Source of the DNA: an uncultured Chloroflexota bacterium
Lineage (GTDB): Bacteria > Chloroflexota > Chloroflexia > Chloroflexales > Chloroflexaceae
DNA length: 64,000 nt
Assembly: GCA_937120965.1 (NCBI GenBank)
Contig: CAKZKA010000061.1
Coordinates: 1-64,000 of the forward strand
Direction of reading: 5' to 3'
A model generated the notes under the pieces. It saw only the letters and a list, made by a program, of their open reading frames with translations, did not search any database and was not told where the DNA came from. Positions 8,120 through 16,790 of this stretch are shown piece after piece. Position numbers and translations under genes: made by a program. The first letter of the stretch is position 1. Each line of letters opens with the position of its first letter.

Positions 8120-10390
8120 CTAGCGACGGGTGACCGGCAGATGCGTCCGCGGAAACGTTACACTGGTCAGATTAATCGTAGCCGCCAGATGGCCGTCGGT
8201 GGGATTACCGGCGCCGTCGAGGAAGCGGGCATAGACATAATAGGCGCCGGGTGTGAGCTGATCGCCCCGTAGCCCGGTTGCCAGGCTCCAGTTGGCGATG
8301 GTGAAGGTGGCGCCGTCGCCAGGCGCCGGCAGCGGTGTCCAGAACAGATTCGGATCGGTGGCAGGATTGCTGATCGGCTGCCGGCTATTGGCCAGCCAGA
8401 CTCCCCAGAAGCCCCGGCCCGGATAGGCATTGTCGGTAACGGTGAAGTTGCTGAAACTCAGCGTAGTCAGGATGCTGGCCTGGGGGTTCGAGGTAACGCG
8501 CAGCGAATCGGGAGTCGAGCTTGCCAGCACCGGCCGTTCAGGATCGTAGACCAGCGTTTGCGGAAAATCGCGCTGATTGCCCGCCCCGTCGCTAACGCGC
8601 ACAAGCACGTTATTCTCACCAGGGGCGATGCGGCCGGGGTAGCCGAGCACATTGGCGAAGAAGTCGTTCTGCGTGGAGATAGCCCGCGCAAAGCTGGTGA
8701 TACTGCGACCGGCTGCCACATCCTTCAGGTTGCTGCAATCATTGACGCCGCGAACGTCCAGGTAAAATCCGGGATCGCGGGTATAGCCGGGATGACCATC
8801 GCTTGCTCCGGCGGTACCGATGTCGGCCGGCAGCACCGGGTTGGACAGCTCATCGGCGGCGGGAGTGAACCGTGGCGCGCGCCCGGCGATATGCGGATTG
8901 CTGATCGATACCGCTGCCTGGATCCCCGGATCGATAATAATATCGTCGCTTTCGGGGGCGCCGGTATCGCCATCGGCCTCACGCACCTGGGTGAACAGCC
9001 TGACCGGCGTGCAGTCCTGGCCGAAGAGGCCCGAGGGTAGGGGAATAGTTATCGGATTGCTGAACGGCTGCCATCCATTCGAGTCGCTGGCGCTATCGCT
9101 CGGTTCAGCGTTCCAACGCCAGCGGATCTGCGTGGGCTGCCCGCGAATGTTGAGGAAGCTCACCGAAATGGTGCTTGTGCCCGGCGCGAACCGGGCATTG
9201 TCGCGGATATTCGGCGCTGCGCCCACATTCGCTCCTGGCGCGGCGGCAAAGAGCAGGTAGCGCAGCACCGAGGCCCCACCCCCGAACAACTCGCCCGCCA
9301 CGTGGGCATAGGCAACATCGCTCACGTTCGCCGACATCCGCGAGTTGAAAATGACCCCCGCGTCGTTCGGAGCGGCGATAGGTGTGCTAAAGGCTGTGCT
9401 GCCTCGTGGGCGTACAGCGTAGTATACCCGCTGACCAATATCCACCACCGCGTTCCACTGGAGATGTAAGTTGCCGCTCGAGTCAGTGAAGATGTTGGCC
9501 GTGCCGAACGTTGCGGCCGGGCCGGTGATCCGCGAAATGGCCCAGGTGTTGCCATCGCTGGAGCTCGATATCCAGATACCTGCGCTCGAACCGCCAGTGG
9601 CAATGCTGCGGTAGGCCACATGGATCCGCCCGTCCAGATCGTAGGTCACCGTCGGGTCAGCGTACCCCTCATCGAACCCCGAGACGCGGGTGAGTGAGAA
9701 GGTGCTGCCGTTCCACGTACCTGCCCGGATAACCAGGCGATCATTCTCGCCTGCGGTCACGGCAATTGCCATTGCCCCATTCGGTCCGGCGGCCAGGGCG
9801 GGGAAATTAACTGCGGCGTCATTGCCGATGCTCACCCGCGGGGACCAGTTCTGGCCATCGTTATTGGAGCGCACCACATACGCTGGCGTATCTGGCTCGC
9901 GCCAGGCGACGTAGGCAAAATTGTCACTGGAGACTTCAACCACGGCATTGACCGGAAAGGCGCCGCCCGGACCCGCGTACACCGTGCGCTGCGGCCCCCA
10001 GTCGCCGTTTGAAGGTTTGCGCCGGTAGAAAATCGAGCGGCGCTCCTGATTGATCCAGACGTAGTGTGTGGCGCCATCGGGGCCGATGGCCACGCTGGTA
10101 GTCGAGAAGTCAGCCTGACCGGGCGCATCGCCGAGGCGCGCGGGGTTGGGGAAGTCGGTGGCGCGGTCCTGTTTCTGCCAGACAAAGGCATCGGCGCGGT
10201 TGGCGTTGGCCGAAAGGAACACCTCGTTCCGCGCAGCGGCTACGTCGGGGAACTTGATCTCACGGACGTTGGGAACCGTCGTCTGACCGATCAGACGCGG
10301 GCCGGTGGTCCCCTGAGCAACGGTAGGCGCCACGGGCGCGAGCAGGGCCAGCAAGGTCAGAACACTGAGAATCACGAACAGGCGGCGCAT
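8120..10390 (-). CDS. Secreted Asp-box (BNR/sialidase-like) beta-propeller protein, copy B
   Basis: 756 residues. Signal peptide about 1-26 (hydrophobic LSVLTLLALLAPVAP, then AQG). About 30-390 resembles a sialidase-type propeller with Asp-box motifs such as SNNDGQNWS and SSSDGNTW. No sialidase catalytic Arg triad is evident, so enzymatic activity is doubtful. About 400-560 is a conserved middle region (IRWRWNAEPSDSASDSNGWQ). The C-terminal part has Ig-like turns (DGAGNQRDFPQTLVYDPERP, FLDGAGNPTDG) and ends THLPVTRR. It is paralogous over its full length to the gene at 11873-14137 (754 residues). It follows a ConA-like gene by 21 nt and is probably co-transcribed with it. Exported or surface-displayed; ligand unknown. 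Confidence 0.8.
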   Translation of the reverse strand: MRRLFVILSVLTLLALLAPVAPTVAQGTTGPRLIGQTTVPNVREIKFPDVAAARNEVFLSANANRADAFVWQKQDRATDFPNPARLGDAPGQADFSTTSVAIGPDGATHYVWINQERRSIFYRRKPSNGDWGPQRTVYAGPGGAFPVNAVVEVSSDNFAYVAWREPDTPAYVVRSNNDGQNWSPRVSIGNDAAVNFPALAAGPNGAMAIAVTAGENDRLVIRAGTWNGSTFSLTRVSGFDEGYADPTVTYDLDGRIHVAYRSIATGGSSAGIWISSSSDGNTWAISRITGPAATFGTANIFTDSSGNLHLQWNAVVDIGQRVYYAVRPRGSTAFSTPIAAPNDAGVIFNSRMSANVSDVAYAHVAGELFGGGASVLRYLLFAAAPGANVGAAPNIRDNARFAPGTSTISVSFLNIRGQPTQIRWRWNAEPSDSASDSNGWQPFSNPITIPLPSGLFGQDCTPVRLFTQVREADGDTGAPESDDIIIDPGIQAAVSISNPHIAGRAPRFTPAADELSNPVLPADIGTAGASDGHPGYTRDPGFYLDVRGVNDCSNLKDVAAGRSITSFARAISTQNDFFANVLGYPGRIAPGENNVLVRVSDGAGNQRDFPQTLVYDPERPVLASSTPDSLRVTSNPQASILTTLSFSNFTVTDNAYPGRGFWGVWLANSRQPISNPATDPNLFWTPLPAPGDGATFTIANWSLATGLRGDQLTPGAYYVYARFLDGAGNPTDGHLAATINLTSVTFPRTHLPVTRR

Positions 10391-10411
10391 AGGGTTGTCC
10401 TCTTCTACCGG

Positions 10412-11197
10412 CTAGCGGCTCGTGACGCTGAAGTCGTCAAAGAGAATGCCCCCCATCGCCCGGGTGTAGACCCCTGCGCGTCCTGCCGGCAAAGGCTCCG
10501 GATCGAACGCCTCGACCACGACCGTCCCGTCCAGCGTGACCGTGATCGTATCCCCGGTGACGTTCATTGCCAGCACGTGCCACACGCGGTCAGTAAACCC
10601 TGGCTCCCTGATCTCCACCAGGGTGGTGGTTACCCCTTGATGGACTCGTTCCAGCACCTGTTTGGGAGTAGCCGGATAGGCGTTCTTCAAGATTCGGTAG
10701 CGGTAGTAGCTCGCTGTCAGCGGATCATCGCCGGTGTAGCGGGCCACCAGCCCCGCGGTGCCGTTGTACAGGTCATAGAAACTCACCTGCACCGTGTAAT
10801 CGGTCCACGCCGGTGCACCGGTTACGGCCGCCGTCTCCAGGGTTGACGGGTTCCCCGCTGAAGCGGTGAAGCGCTGCTGCAACCGCCCATCGGCAATCGC
10901 CCAGACCGGACGTTGCTCGGCCAGTCGGATCGGCTCCAGGGGCACGAACGTCCAGGCGCCGGCAGTTGCGGGATCATCAAAGGCGTCTGCGGCAAGGGTG
11001 GTAGCATGCTGGGGCACAACCGGCGCGGTAGGGTTGGGGCCAATCGTCGGCGTGGGGGGAAAGGGCGGATACTCGAGCATGGGCGGTTGTTCTTGGGCAA
11101 CACCTCGCGGCGCTTGCCAGAGGACCACGGCCACAATTGCGGTAAGTAGCACGATCACCACCCCGCTAGCGATGGCGGGTCTGATGTAACCTTTCAT
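10412..11197 (-). CDS. Exported ConA/LamG-like (GH16-type jelly-roll) protein, copy B
   Basis: 261 residues. An N-terminal membrane helix or signal anchor (about 6-24) runs into WQAPRGVAQ. A Pro-rich linker (PPFPPTPTIGPNPTAP) leads to an about 190-residue jelly-roll domain of the concanavalin-A-like/DUF1080 type, ending GILFDDFSVTSR. Such domains bind or cleave glycans, but no catalytic pair is recognisable. The ATG at 11197 is chosen because GAGGGG lies upstream and the signal sequence follows; the longer frame adds only 16 residues. It is followed 21 nt later by the Asp-box gene. It is clearly paralogous to the 14488-15270 gene (shared WQAPRGVAQ, PPTPT.GPNPTAP and FDDF.V). Confidence 0.8.
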   Translation of the reverse strand: MKGYIRPAIASGVVIVLLTAIVAVVLWQAPRGVAQEQPPMLEYPPFPPTPTIGPNPTAPVVPQHATTLAADAFDDPATAGAWTFVPLEPIRLAEQRPVWAIADGRLQQRFTASAGNPSTLETAAVTGAPAWTDYTVQVSFYDLYNGTAGLVARYTGDDPLTASYYRYRILKNAYPATPKQVLERVHQGVTTTLVEIREPGFTDRVWHVLAMNVTGDTITVTLDGTVVVEAFDPEPLPAGRAGVYTRAMGGILFDDFSVTSR

Positions 11198-11872
11198 AAG
11201 CACCCCTCGTATGGACGCGGCCCCATTGCCGTGCGGGTCGCGCAAGGTGATCGTATTGTACTACTGAGAGCCAGGTCTTGCGAATAGGAAGAAGGTCTTG
11301 CCGTACCCGCGCGACCGTCATACGCTGAGGTGAACATATGGGGAAACCATGTTTCCCCGTCCCCCTGCCTGTGGGAGTGCCAGGCGCCCTCAACGGCGGT
11401 TGGGACATGGGGAAACCGGGTTTCCCCAACCCCCTCCCTGCGGGGAGGCGCCCGGTTCCCTCCCCCAGCGGGGGAGGGCCAGGGAGGGGGCGGCCCTCCC
11501 AAAGATACCCCATGTTCATCGCGGCGTTGTGCGCCATGCGCATGACCGTCTAGCGTAAACATAGCCCGCGCGCGGGAGGGTTTGGGAGGGCGCAGCCCTC
11601 CCAGGAAAAACCCATGTTCATCTTGTCGTTGTGCGGCGCAGCCGCATGGATGACTGAGGTGAAAATACGGGGAAACCGGGTTTCCCCATACCCCTCCCTG
11701 AGGGGAGGGTCGGGGGGCTACGCCTTCCCAGGAAACAGCCCGCTGGCGGGGAGGGTTTGGGAGGGCTGCGCCCTCCCAGGAACAAGCATGTTCATTCTGG
11801 CGTTGTGCGCCTGCACAGGTGGGTAGCTTCGGAGGGGCCTCTGGCCCCTCCGAAGCTACAGGCGGTTTGTTC
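11198..11872. repeat. 675-bp intergenic repeat cluster inside the envelope locus
   Basis: Palindrome copies at 11340-11358 (GGGGAAACCATGTTTCCCC), 11409-11427 and 11669-11687. GGGAGGGC..GCCCTCCC hairpins lie at about 11485-11502, 11583-11602 and 11757-11778. The module beginning atgttcat and containing gttgtgcg occurs at about 11513, 11614 and 11789, in two cases followed by the gcggcgcagccgcatggatg type hairpin. No gene. The cluster separates the two copies of the duplicated gene module and may mark the duplication joint. Confidence 0.75.
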
Positions 11873-14137
11873 TTACCGATAGGCCCGCGGCATCCACAGT
11901 TGGGGCGCCACCAGGTTGCTGGAGGGGACGCGGATCTCGACATAATCGTCAGTGGCGTTGCCTGCCGCGTCGAGGAAGCGAACATAGATGTAGTAATCCT
12001 CGCCCGCCACCAGTTGCGCCCGGCTAAGACCGCTGGCCAGGCTCCAGCCCCGGATATCAAACGTGCCGTTCTGAACCCCGCTCGCTGGAACGATGAACCA
12101 TCGCAGGTTCTGGTCCTGTAGCGGATCACGAACCCGATCAGGAGAGTTCGCTACCCATATGCCCCAGATCTCATCGGGGAAGAAGTCGTCATCCACCGGC
12201 ATGTTGTTGAAGCGCAGCGTTTGCAGCAGGTCGAACTGCGGATGGGGGAGTGCGCCGGCCTCCGCTTCGACACTCGCACCTTGCTGGTTGAACCGGGGCT
12301 TCTGCCTATCGTAGTTGACGGTCAGGGTGAAGGTCTGGACATTACCCACGCCATCGCGCACTTCGACCACGATCGGCCAGGCGCGTGATTGTTCGCCGCT
12401 GAACCCCGGGATCGGTACCAACCCGGAGAAACCGTTTGGCCCGAGCTGGTAGGTCGTAATAAGGTTGTTCTCAGCGTTCCCCACCCGGGCCGTAGTCAGA
12501 CCGCTGCAGTCGGTGTCGGGAATGATATTCAAATAGGTAAACGGATAGCGGGTATGGTCTGGCGCGCCGCCCGGGGCCCCGCCATCGGTGCTTGCTGGAG
12601 GATTGCTGCTGCCGGCGGCCCTGGCGAGCGGGTTCTCCAGGTAGACCCAGACTTCTACCGTGCCATCGATCTGAATGCTATCCGAGCGCGCCTCGGTCTC
12701 GATCTCACCGGTCTGAGTATTTCGCAGTTGCGTGAACAGGGTTACCGGCAAGCACGACGTGTCGCTGTAGAACGCTGCAGGCACGGGAACCCGCAACGGA
12801 TTGCTGAAGGTTTGCCAGCCATTGGAGTCACTCGTCGCATCAGTCGGGGGAGCGTTCCAGCGCCAGCGGATCTGGTTTGGCGTGCCCTGGAGGTTGGGGA
12901 ACGAAACCAGCACGGCCCGGTCGGCGCTGCGGCCCGTCCGCGGGGCGTCACCCTCGATGACTGGCTGACCGCCGAAGATCGCGGCGCTGAACAGCGAATA
13001 GCGTGTGCGCAGGCCACTGCCGGTGAACTCTTCGCTAACCATGTGGTTGTAGACGGCGGCCGAGGCGATACTGCCGTAGGCCCGCGGGTTGAAGAGCGCT
13101 CCTCTGGCGGCCGAAGCCAGTGGCCCTTGAAAATTTGCTGTCGGGGGCTTGAAGGCATAGAAGGGCTGGATCGATCCCGACGGCTGTCCGATCCACGAAA
13201 CGTGCAGGTTGTTCTGCTCGTCGGCGTTGATGTTCACCGTGCCAATGACCCGACCAGACGTGAGCCGGCTGCGCGGCCAGCTTCCATCGGGCTGGCGCTC
13301 GGCATAGAACACCCCCGAGTTCGGCCCACCCTCGGCAATACTGCGCCATGCCACATACACCCGGCCCCGGCGGTCGAAGCTAATGCTCGAGTCGGCCCAC
13401 CCATCGCCCCCAGAGGTCACCTGGCTAATCTCAAAGCGCGATGCCGCCGCGTTCCACAACCCGGCGAAGATGTGCAGGCGATCCCCAGCGCCGGCGGTGA
13501 ACGTCAGCCCGACCTGTCCGTTCGGCCCGGCAGCCAGGCCAAGCGGCGAGGCGTAGGCTTCTAGATTGGTGACGTTGGTCAGGCCGGTCCAGTTTACGCC
13601 GCCATCGGTAGAAGTGCGGATGCGCACCGGGGTGCCGGGATCGCGCCAGGCAACAAAAATCTGGTTGGTGCTCGAAACGGCCACTTCAACCGAGACCGGG
13701 AAGGGTGAGCCCCGGTTGACGACGCGGGTTGGCCCCCATTCACCCTGCGGAGAGCGCTGGCGCAGCAGGATCGTCCGTGCTGGCTGGTTGATCCAGGCCA
13801 CCCATACCGAGCCATCAGGCCCCAGATTGACCGAGGTGCTGGAGTAGTCGGGCTGCCCCTCGGCGGGACCCAGGTCCACCGGGTTTGGGAAGCTGGTTGC
13901 GGTTGCGGCCTTGCTCCAGGCGAAGGCGGTTCGGCGAAAGGCGTTTCCAGAGGCATGCACCTGGTTGTTGCCGGCCACGACGTGGGGGAACTTGACATCG
14001 TTGGAGTTCGGCAGGATGAACTCGGTGACCAGCCTGAGGTTGCCTTCTTGCGCCCGGACGGTGGGAATGGGCGGCCCCGCAAGCATGGCGGCCAGCATCG
14101 CAAAGGTACACAGCGCGACAAGCGACGTTCGCAACAT
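11873..14137 (-). CDS. Secreted Asp-box (BNR/sialidase-like) beta-propeller protein, copy A
   Basis: 754 residues. Signal peptide about 1-29 (LVALCTFAMLAAMLAGPPIP, then VRAQ). The propeller-like N-terminal half has TSTDGGVNW Asp-box turns and repeated GPDGS.WVAWIN / GPNGQVGLTFT blade motifs. The middle domain reads IRWRWNAPPTDATSDSNGWQ. The C-terminal Ig-like part has FLDAAGNATDDYV, and the protein ends APQLWMPRAYR. The start has a clear SD (GGAGGT, about 11 nt upstream). Full-length paralog of the 8120-10390 gene, diverged well beyond recent duplication. Probably displayed outside the cell; catalytic residues of sialidases are not evident. Confidence 0.8.
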   Translation of the reverse strand: MLRTSLVALCTFAMLAAMLAGPPIPTVRAQEGNLRLVTEFILPNSNDVKFPHVVAGNNQVHASGNAFRRTAFAWSKAATATSFPNPVDLGPAEGQPDYSSTSVNLGPDGSVWVAWINQPARTILLRQRSPQGEWGPTRVVNRGSPFPVSVEVAVSSTNQIFVAWRDPGTPVRIRTSTDGGVNWTGLTNVTNLEAYASPLGLAAGPNGQVGLTFTAGAGDRLHIFAGLWNAAASRFEISQVTSGGDGWADSSISFDRRGRVYVAWRSIAEGGPNSGVFYAERQPDGSWPRSRLTSGRVIGTVNINADEQNNLHVSWIGQPSGSIQPFYAFKPPTANFQGPLASAARGALFNPRAYGSIASAAVYNHMVSEEFTGSGLRTRYSLFSAAIFGGQPVIEGDAPRTGRSADRAVLVSFPNLQGTPNQIRWRWNAPPTDATSDSNGWQTFSNPLRVPVPAAFYSDTSCLPVTLFTQLRNTQTGEIETEARSDSIQIDGTVEVWVYLENPLARAAGSSNPPASTDGGAPGGAPDHTRYPFTYLNIIPDTDCSGLTTARVGNAENNLITTYQLGPNGFSGLVPIPGFSGEQSRAWPIVVEVRDGVGNVQTFTLTVNYDRQKPRFNQQGASVEAEAGALPHPQFDLLQTLRFNNMPVDDDFFPDEIWGIWVANSPDRVRDPLQDQNLRWFIVPASGVQNGTFDIRGWSLASGLSRAQLVAGEDYYIYVRFLDAAGNATDDYVEIRVPSSNLVAPQLWMPRAYR

Positions 14138-14487
14138 GGCTCGTTCTACCTCCAGGCGGGGATAGGCGAAGCGTTCGTGGCAGGCGCCCCCGCATATGTT
14201 TCACGAGTAAGATACAGCCCTGAATCGGGCGCTCTGGCGCGACAGTTGCTTCACAGCTCTACAGAACCCCGGTAGGGGATAGGGAAGACTGGACGTGACG
14301 CATCCGGCAAGCAACTCCGTCAGGTGCGGCAACTCAGCTCAGGGCCGGAGTAGCGGCAGGCCGCGCTGCCCCATCTGACAGGTCCGTTATCGGATGCACC
14401 AGTATGGTTTGTACACTCCATCCTGAACGTGGCCGGGGCGTCGGGCCCGGCGGGGTGGAGACCGCCCGACCCGACGCTGACCTACGG
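14138..14487. other. 350-bp gap without a gene; possible hairpin terminator
   Basis: Unlike most gaps here it lacks the 19-bp palindrome family. The only clear structure is a GC-rich inverted repeat close to the stop of the upstream gene (14438-14477). The remainder shows no coding signal on either strand. Confidence 0.55.
14438..14477 (-). terminator. Possible terminator hairpin after the ConA-like gene
   Basis: GCGTCGGG (14438-14445) pairs with CCCGACGC (14470-14477), with further GC pairing inside, 11 nt past the stop codon at 14488. There is no T-run, so an intrinsic terminator is not certain. Confidence 0.35.
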
Positions 14488-15270
14488 TTACGGCTGGACG
14501 ACGGCAAAGTCATCGAAGAGAATCCCGCCGATTGCGCGGGTGTAGATACCGGCACGTCCGGCCCTCAGCGGCGCGGGGTCCTCTGCCTGCGCCACGACCT
14601 GGCCATCGAGGGTCGCGGTGATGACGCCACCATTCACGCTCAGCGTGAGGGTGTGCCATTCGCGCTCGGTGAAGCCAGGCTCGTCAATCGCCACCAGGGT
14701 GGTTGCAACGCCGCCCTCGACCTTCTCCAGCACGCGCTTCGGCGTATCTTCGAAGGTGCTCTTCAGGATACGGAAGCGATAGAAGCTGGCGATGGTCGGG
14801 TCCGTGCCGCTGTAGCGAGCCACCAGCCCGGCGGTGCCGTTAAAGAAGTCGTAGAAGCTTGCCTTGACGGTGTAGTTGGTCCACCCGGCGTCACCGGTGA
14901 GGGCAACGGTCTCCTGAATCGAGGGGTTCCCGGCGGCCGCGGTAGCGTCCTGCGCCAGCCGCCCATCGCGAACGCTCCAGACCGAGCGGCTCTCCGGCAG
15001 GACGAACTCGAGATCGATGATCTCCCAGTCGCTCAGATCGGCCGCATCGTCGAAGGCGGCGGCGGTGAGCGGCGCCCTGCTTTGCAGCAGGGCGGGCGCG
15101 GTCGGGTTCGGCCCGACGGTGGGGGTGGGTGGGTAGTCGGGGTATTGCAGGATCGGCTGCTGATCCTGGGCCACGCCGCGGGGCGCCTGCCAGAGCGCCA
15201 CGGCGATGCCGCCAATCGTCAGCAGCCCGACCACCAGGCTCACAATCGTTGATGTGCGATATCGCTTCAT
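14488..15270 (-). CDS. Exported ConA/LamG-like (GH16-type jelly-roll) protein, copy A
   Basis: 260 residues. Signal anchor about 8-28, then WQAPRGVAQDQQP and a Pro/Thr linker (PPTPTVGPNPTAP). An approximately 190-residue jelly-roll domain ends GGILFDDFAVVQP. The SD is strong (GGAAGGAGAT, about 7 nt before the ATG). The same order (ConA-like then Asp-box) recurs at 11197-8120, so this is the first half of a duplicated two-gene unit. Likely displayed outside the membrane; glycan binding is inferred from the fold only. It follows the GT4 gene by 95 nt in the same direction. Confidence 0.8.
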   Translation of the reverse strand: MKRYRTSTIVSLVVGLLTIGGIAVALWQAPRGVAQDQQPILQYPDYPPTPTVGPNPTAPALLQSRAPLTAAAFDDAADLSDWEIIDLEFVLPESRSVWSVRDGRLAQDATAAAGNPSIQETVALTGDAGWTNYTVKASFYDFFNGTAGLVARYSGTDPTIASFYRFRILKSTFEDTPKRVLEKVEGGVATTLVAIDEPGFTEREWHTLTLSVNGGVITATLDGQVVAQAEDPAPLRAGRAGIYTRAIGGILFDDFAVVQP

Positions 15271-15365
15271 GGACGAGATCTCCTTCCAGCGGATGTCCCT
15301 CAGGATGGGTGGCGGAGTGTGGCGGGCCGCGCGCTGCTGACCCGATGGGGACTGCCGATCTTAGC

Positions 15366-16649
15366 TTAGTTCCTCACGGTTGTCAACGTTTCCGGATGAG
15401 CGGGGTGTAATTCGATGAGCGACCCCAGAAACGGCTGGTACAAACGCAGCAGTTCGACCGCGATGCGCGCCGAGCTGAAGGCCGGGGCCATTGCCGTCGC
15501 ATGGCGGCTGCAAGCGGCCCAGCTCTCGTGGTCGGTGAGCAACTCTTCCAGCGCTTCAGCGATGGACGCGCCGGAGCGTGGATCGACCACCCGCCCGGCT
15601 GCGTGGGCCGCCACATAATCGCTGACGCCGGTGGTGCGGGTGACGACCGCGGGGGTGCCCACTGCCGCGGCCTCGACCACCACGCGACTGAATGACTCGG
15701 CCACCGAGGGCACCACTGCCACGTCGGCTGCGGCGAGGTAGGTGATAGCCTCGGCGTGGGGAATGCCGCCGATGAGGTGGACATCGGCGCCAACGCCGGC
15801 TGCGTCGGCCCGCGCCCGCAAGAAAGCGCCGTAATCCCCAAAGCGCGGTGTCGAACGATTGGGTCCGACGATGAGCACGTGTGGCGCTATTCCGCGTCGT
15901 CGGAGGCGCGGCAGCGCGTCTACCAGGTAGGCGATGCCTTTGAAGGGGTGCAGGCGGTTCAGGCTGACAACGATGGGGCGGGCATGGTCGAGGTGGTGCC
16001 GTTCTGCAATCGCCCGACGGCTGCGCTGGCGGAATGCCGCGAGGTCGCCGGGAGGCGGGAAACTGTCACTGGTGATGTTGTAGGGGATCGCGACCACCTT
16101 GCGGGGATCGGCGCCCAGGCGGATGGCCAGCTCGCGGATCTGCGGCGAGTCGGCCCGCAGCACCGCCGCGCGCCGGAAGACGCGGGGCGCCACGGCCCGC
16201 ACGGCGCGGAAGCGTCCGTAGCCGTAGTCGTACTCCGGCTCGGCCATAATATCGGCGCCGGGCAGGGTGACTGCCAGGGGTGGCGAGTGGCGGTGTGGGG
16301 CCAGCGCCGCAACCAGGCCGAGGGGGAAGGCGGTTTCGATGTGGGCCAGGGCGTAGCGCCGCTCACGAATCAGTCGCCGGTAGTGCAGGGCCGCGCCGGC
16401 AAGATAGGGGTAGGGCAGCACCGTGGCCACGACGCGATTGGCGAGCTTCAGCGCTGCGCTGGCGCTCACCGGGAGGCGGTGCACCGTCACTCTCTCTTCT
16501 ACGCTCGTGACCCGGCGCGTCAGACGGGCGTCGAGGCTCACGACCTCGGCCTCGATGCCGTAGCGCCGCCACTCGGCGATCACTTCGGTGTGAATGCGAT
16601 TGCCCATCGCGGCGCTGTCGTAGCGCGGGATGCAGTAGAGAACGTTCAT
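15366..16649 (-). CDS. Family 4 (GT-B) glycosyltransferase
   Basis: 427 residues with two Rossmann-like halves. The acceptor half begins MNVLYCIPRYDSAAMGNRIH. The donor half contains VVSLNRLHPFKG (phosphate-binding region), a GPNRS loop, HLIGGIPHAEAITYLAAADVAVVPS, and the family EX7E signature in ESFSRVVVE (the second Glu binds the donor ribose). Retaining GT4 enzymes use NDP-sugars on the cytoplasmic face. The ATG is preceded by TTGAGGAACC. It is located in the envelope glycan locus, about 140 nt downstream of the AftB-like GT-C gene, and probably adds a sugar to the same exported glycan. The sugar is not predictable. Confidence 0.9.
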   Translation of the reverse strand: MNVLYCIPRYDSAAMGNRIHTEVIAEWRRYGIEAEVVSLDARLTRRVTSVEERVTVHRLPVSASAALKLANRVVATVLPYPYLAGAALHYRRLIRERRYALAHIETAFPLGLVAALAPHRHSPPLAVTLPGADIMAEPEYDYGYGRFRAVRAVAPRVFRRAAVLRADSPQIRELAIRLGADPRKVVAIPYNITSDSFPPPGDLAAFRQRSRRAIAERHHLDHARPIVVSLNRLHPFKGIAYLVDALPRLRRRGIAPHVLIVGPNRSTPRFGDYGAFLRARADAAGVGADVHLIGGIPHAEAITYLAAADVAVVPSVAESFSRVVVEAAAVGTPAVVTRTTGVSDYVAAHAAGRVVDPRSGASIAEALEELLTDHESWAACSRHATAMAPAFSSARIAVELLRLYQPFLGSLIELHPAHPETLTTVRN

Positions 16650-16790
16650 GGTTCCTCAACCCGCTGTGGTCAGTAGGGCACGCCCACGGCGCAACAGGCC
16701 AGAAAGAAGCAGGTCACTAGTAAAACGAATAACCCGGTCATAAAGTTGCGTTGATTCGCTGGCAAAATCCTGCGATCCGGCCAGGGTTTG

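Noticed and set aside
8120-14137. Active sialidase annotation for the two Asp-box proteins
   Set aside because: Asp-box turns occur in many non-enzymatic propellers, and the Arg triad, Tyr/Glu pair and catalytic Asp are not evident.
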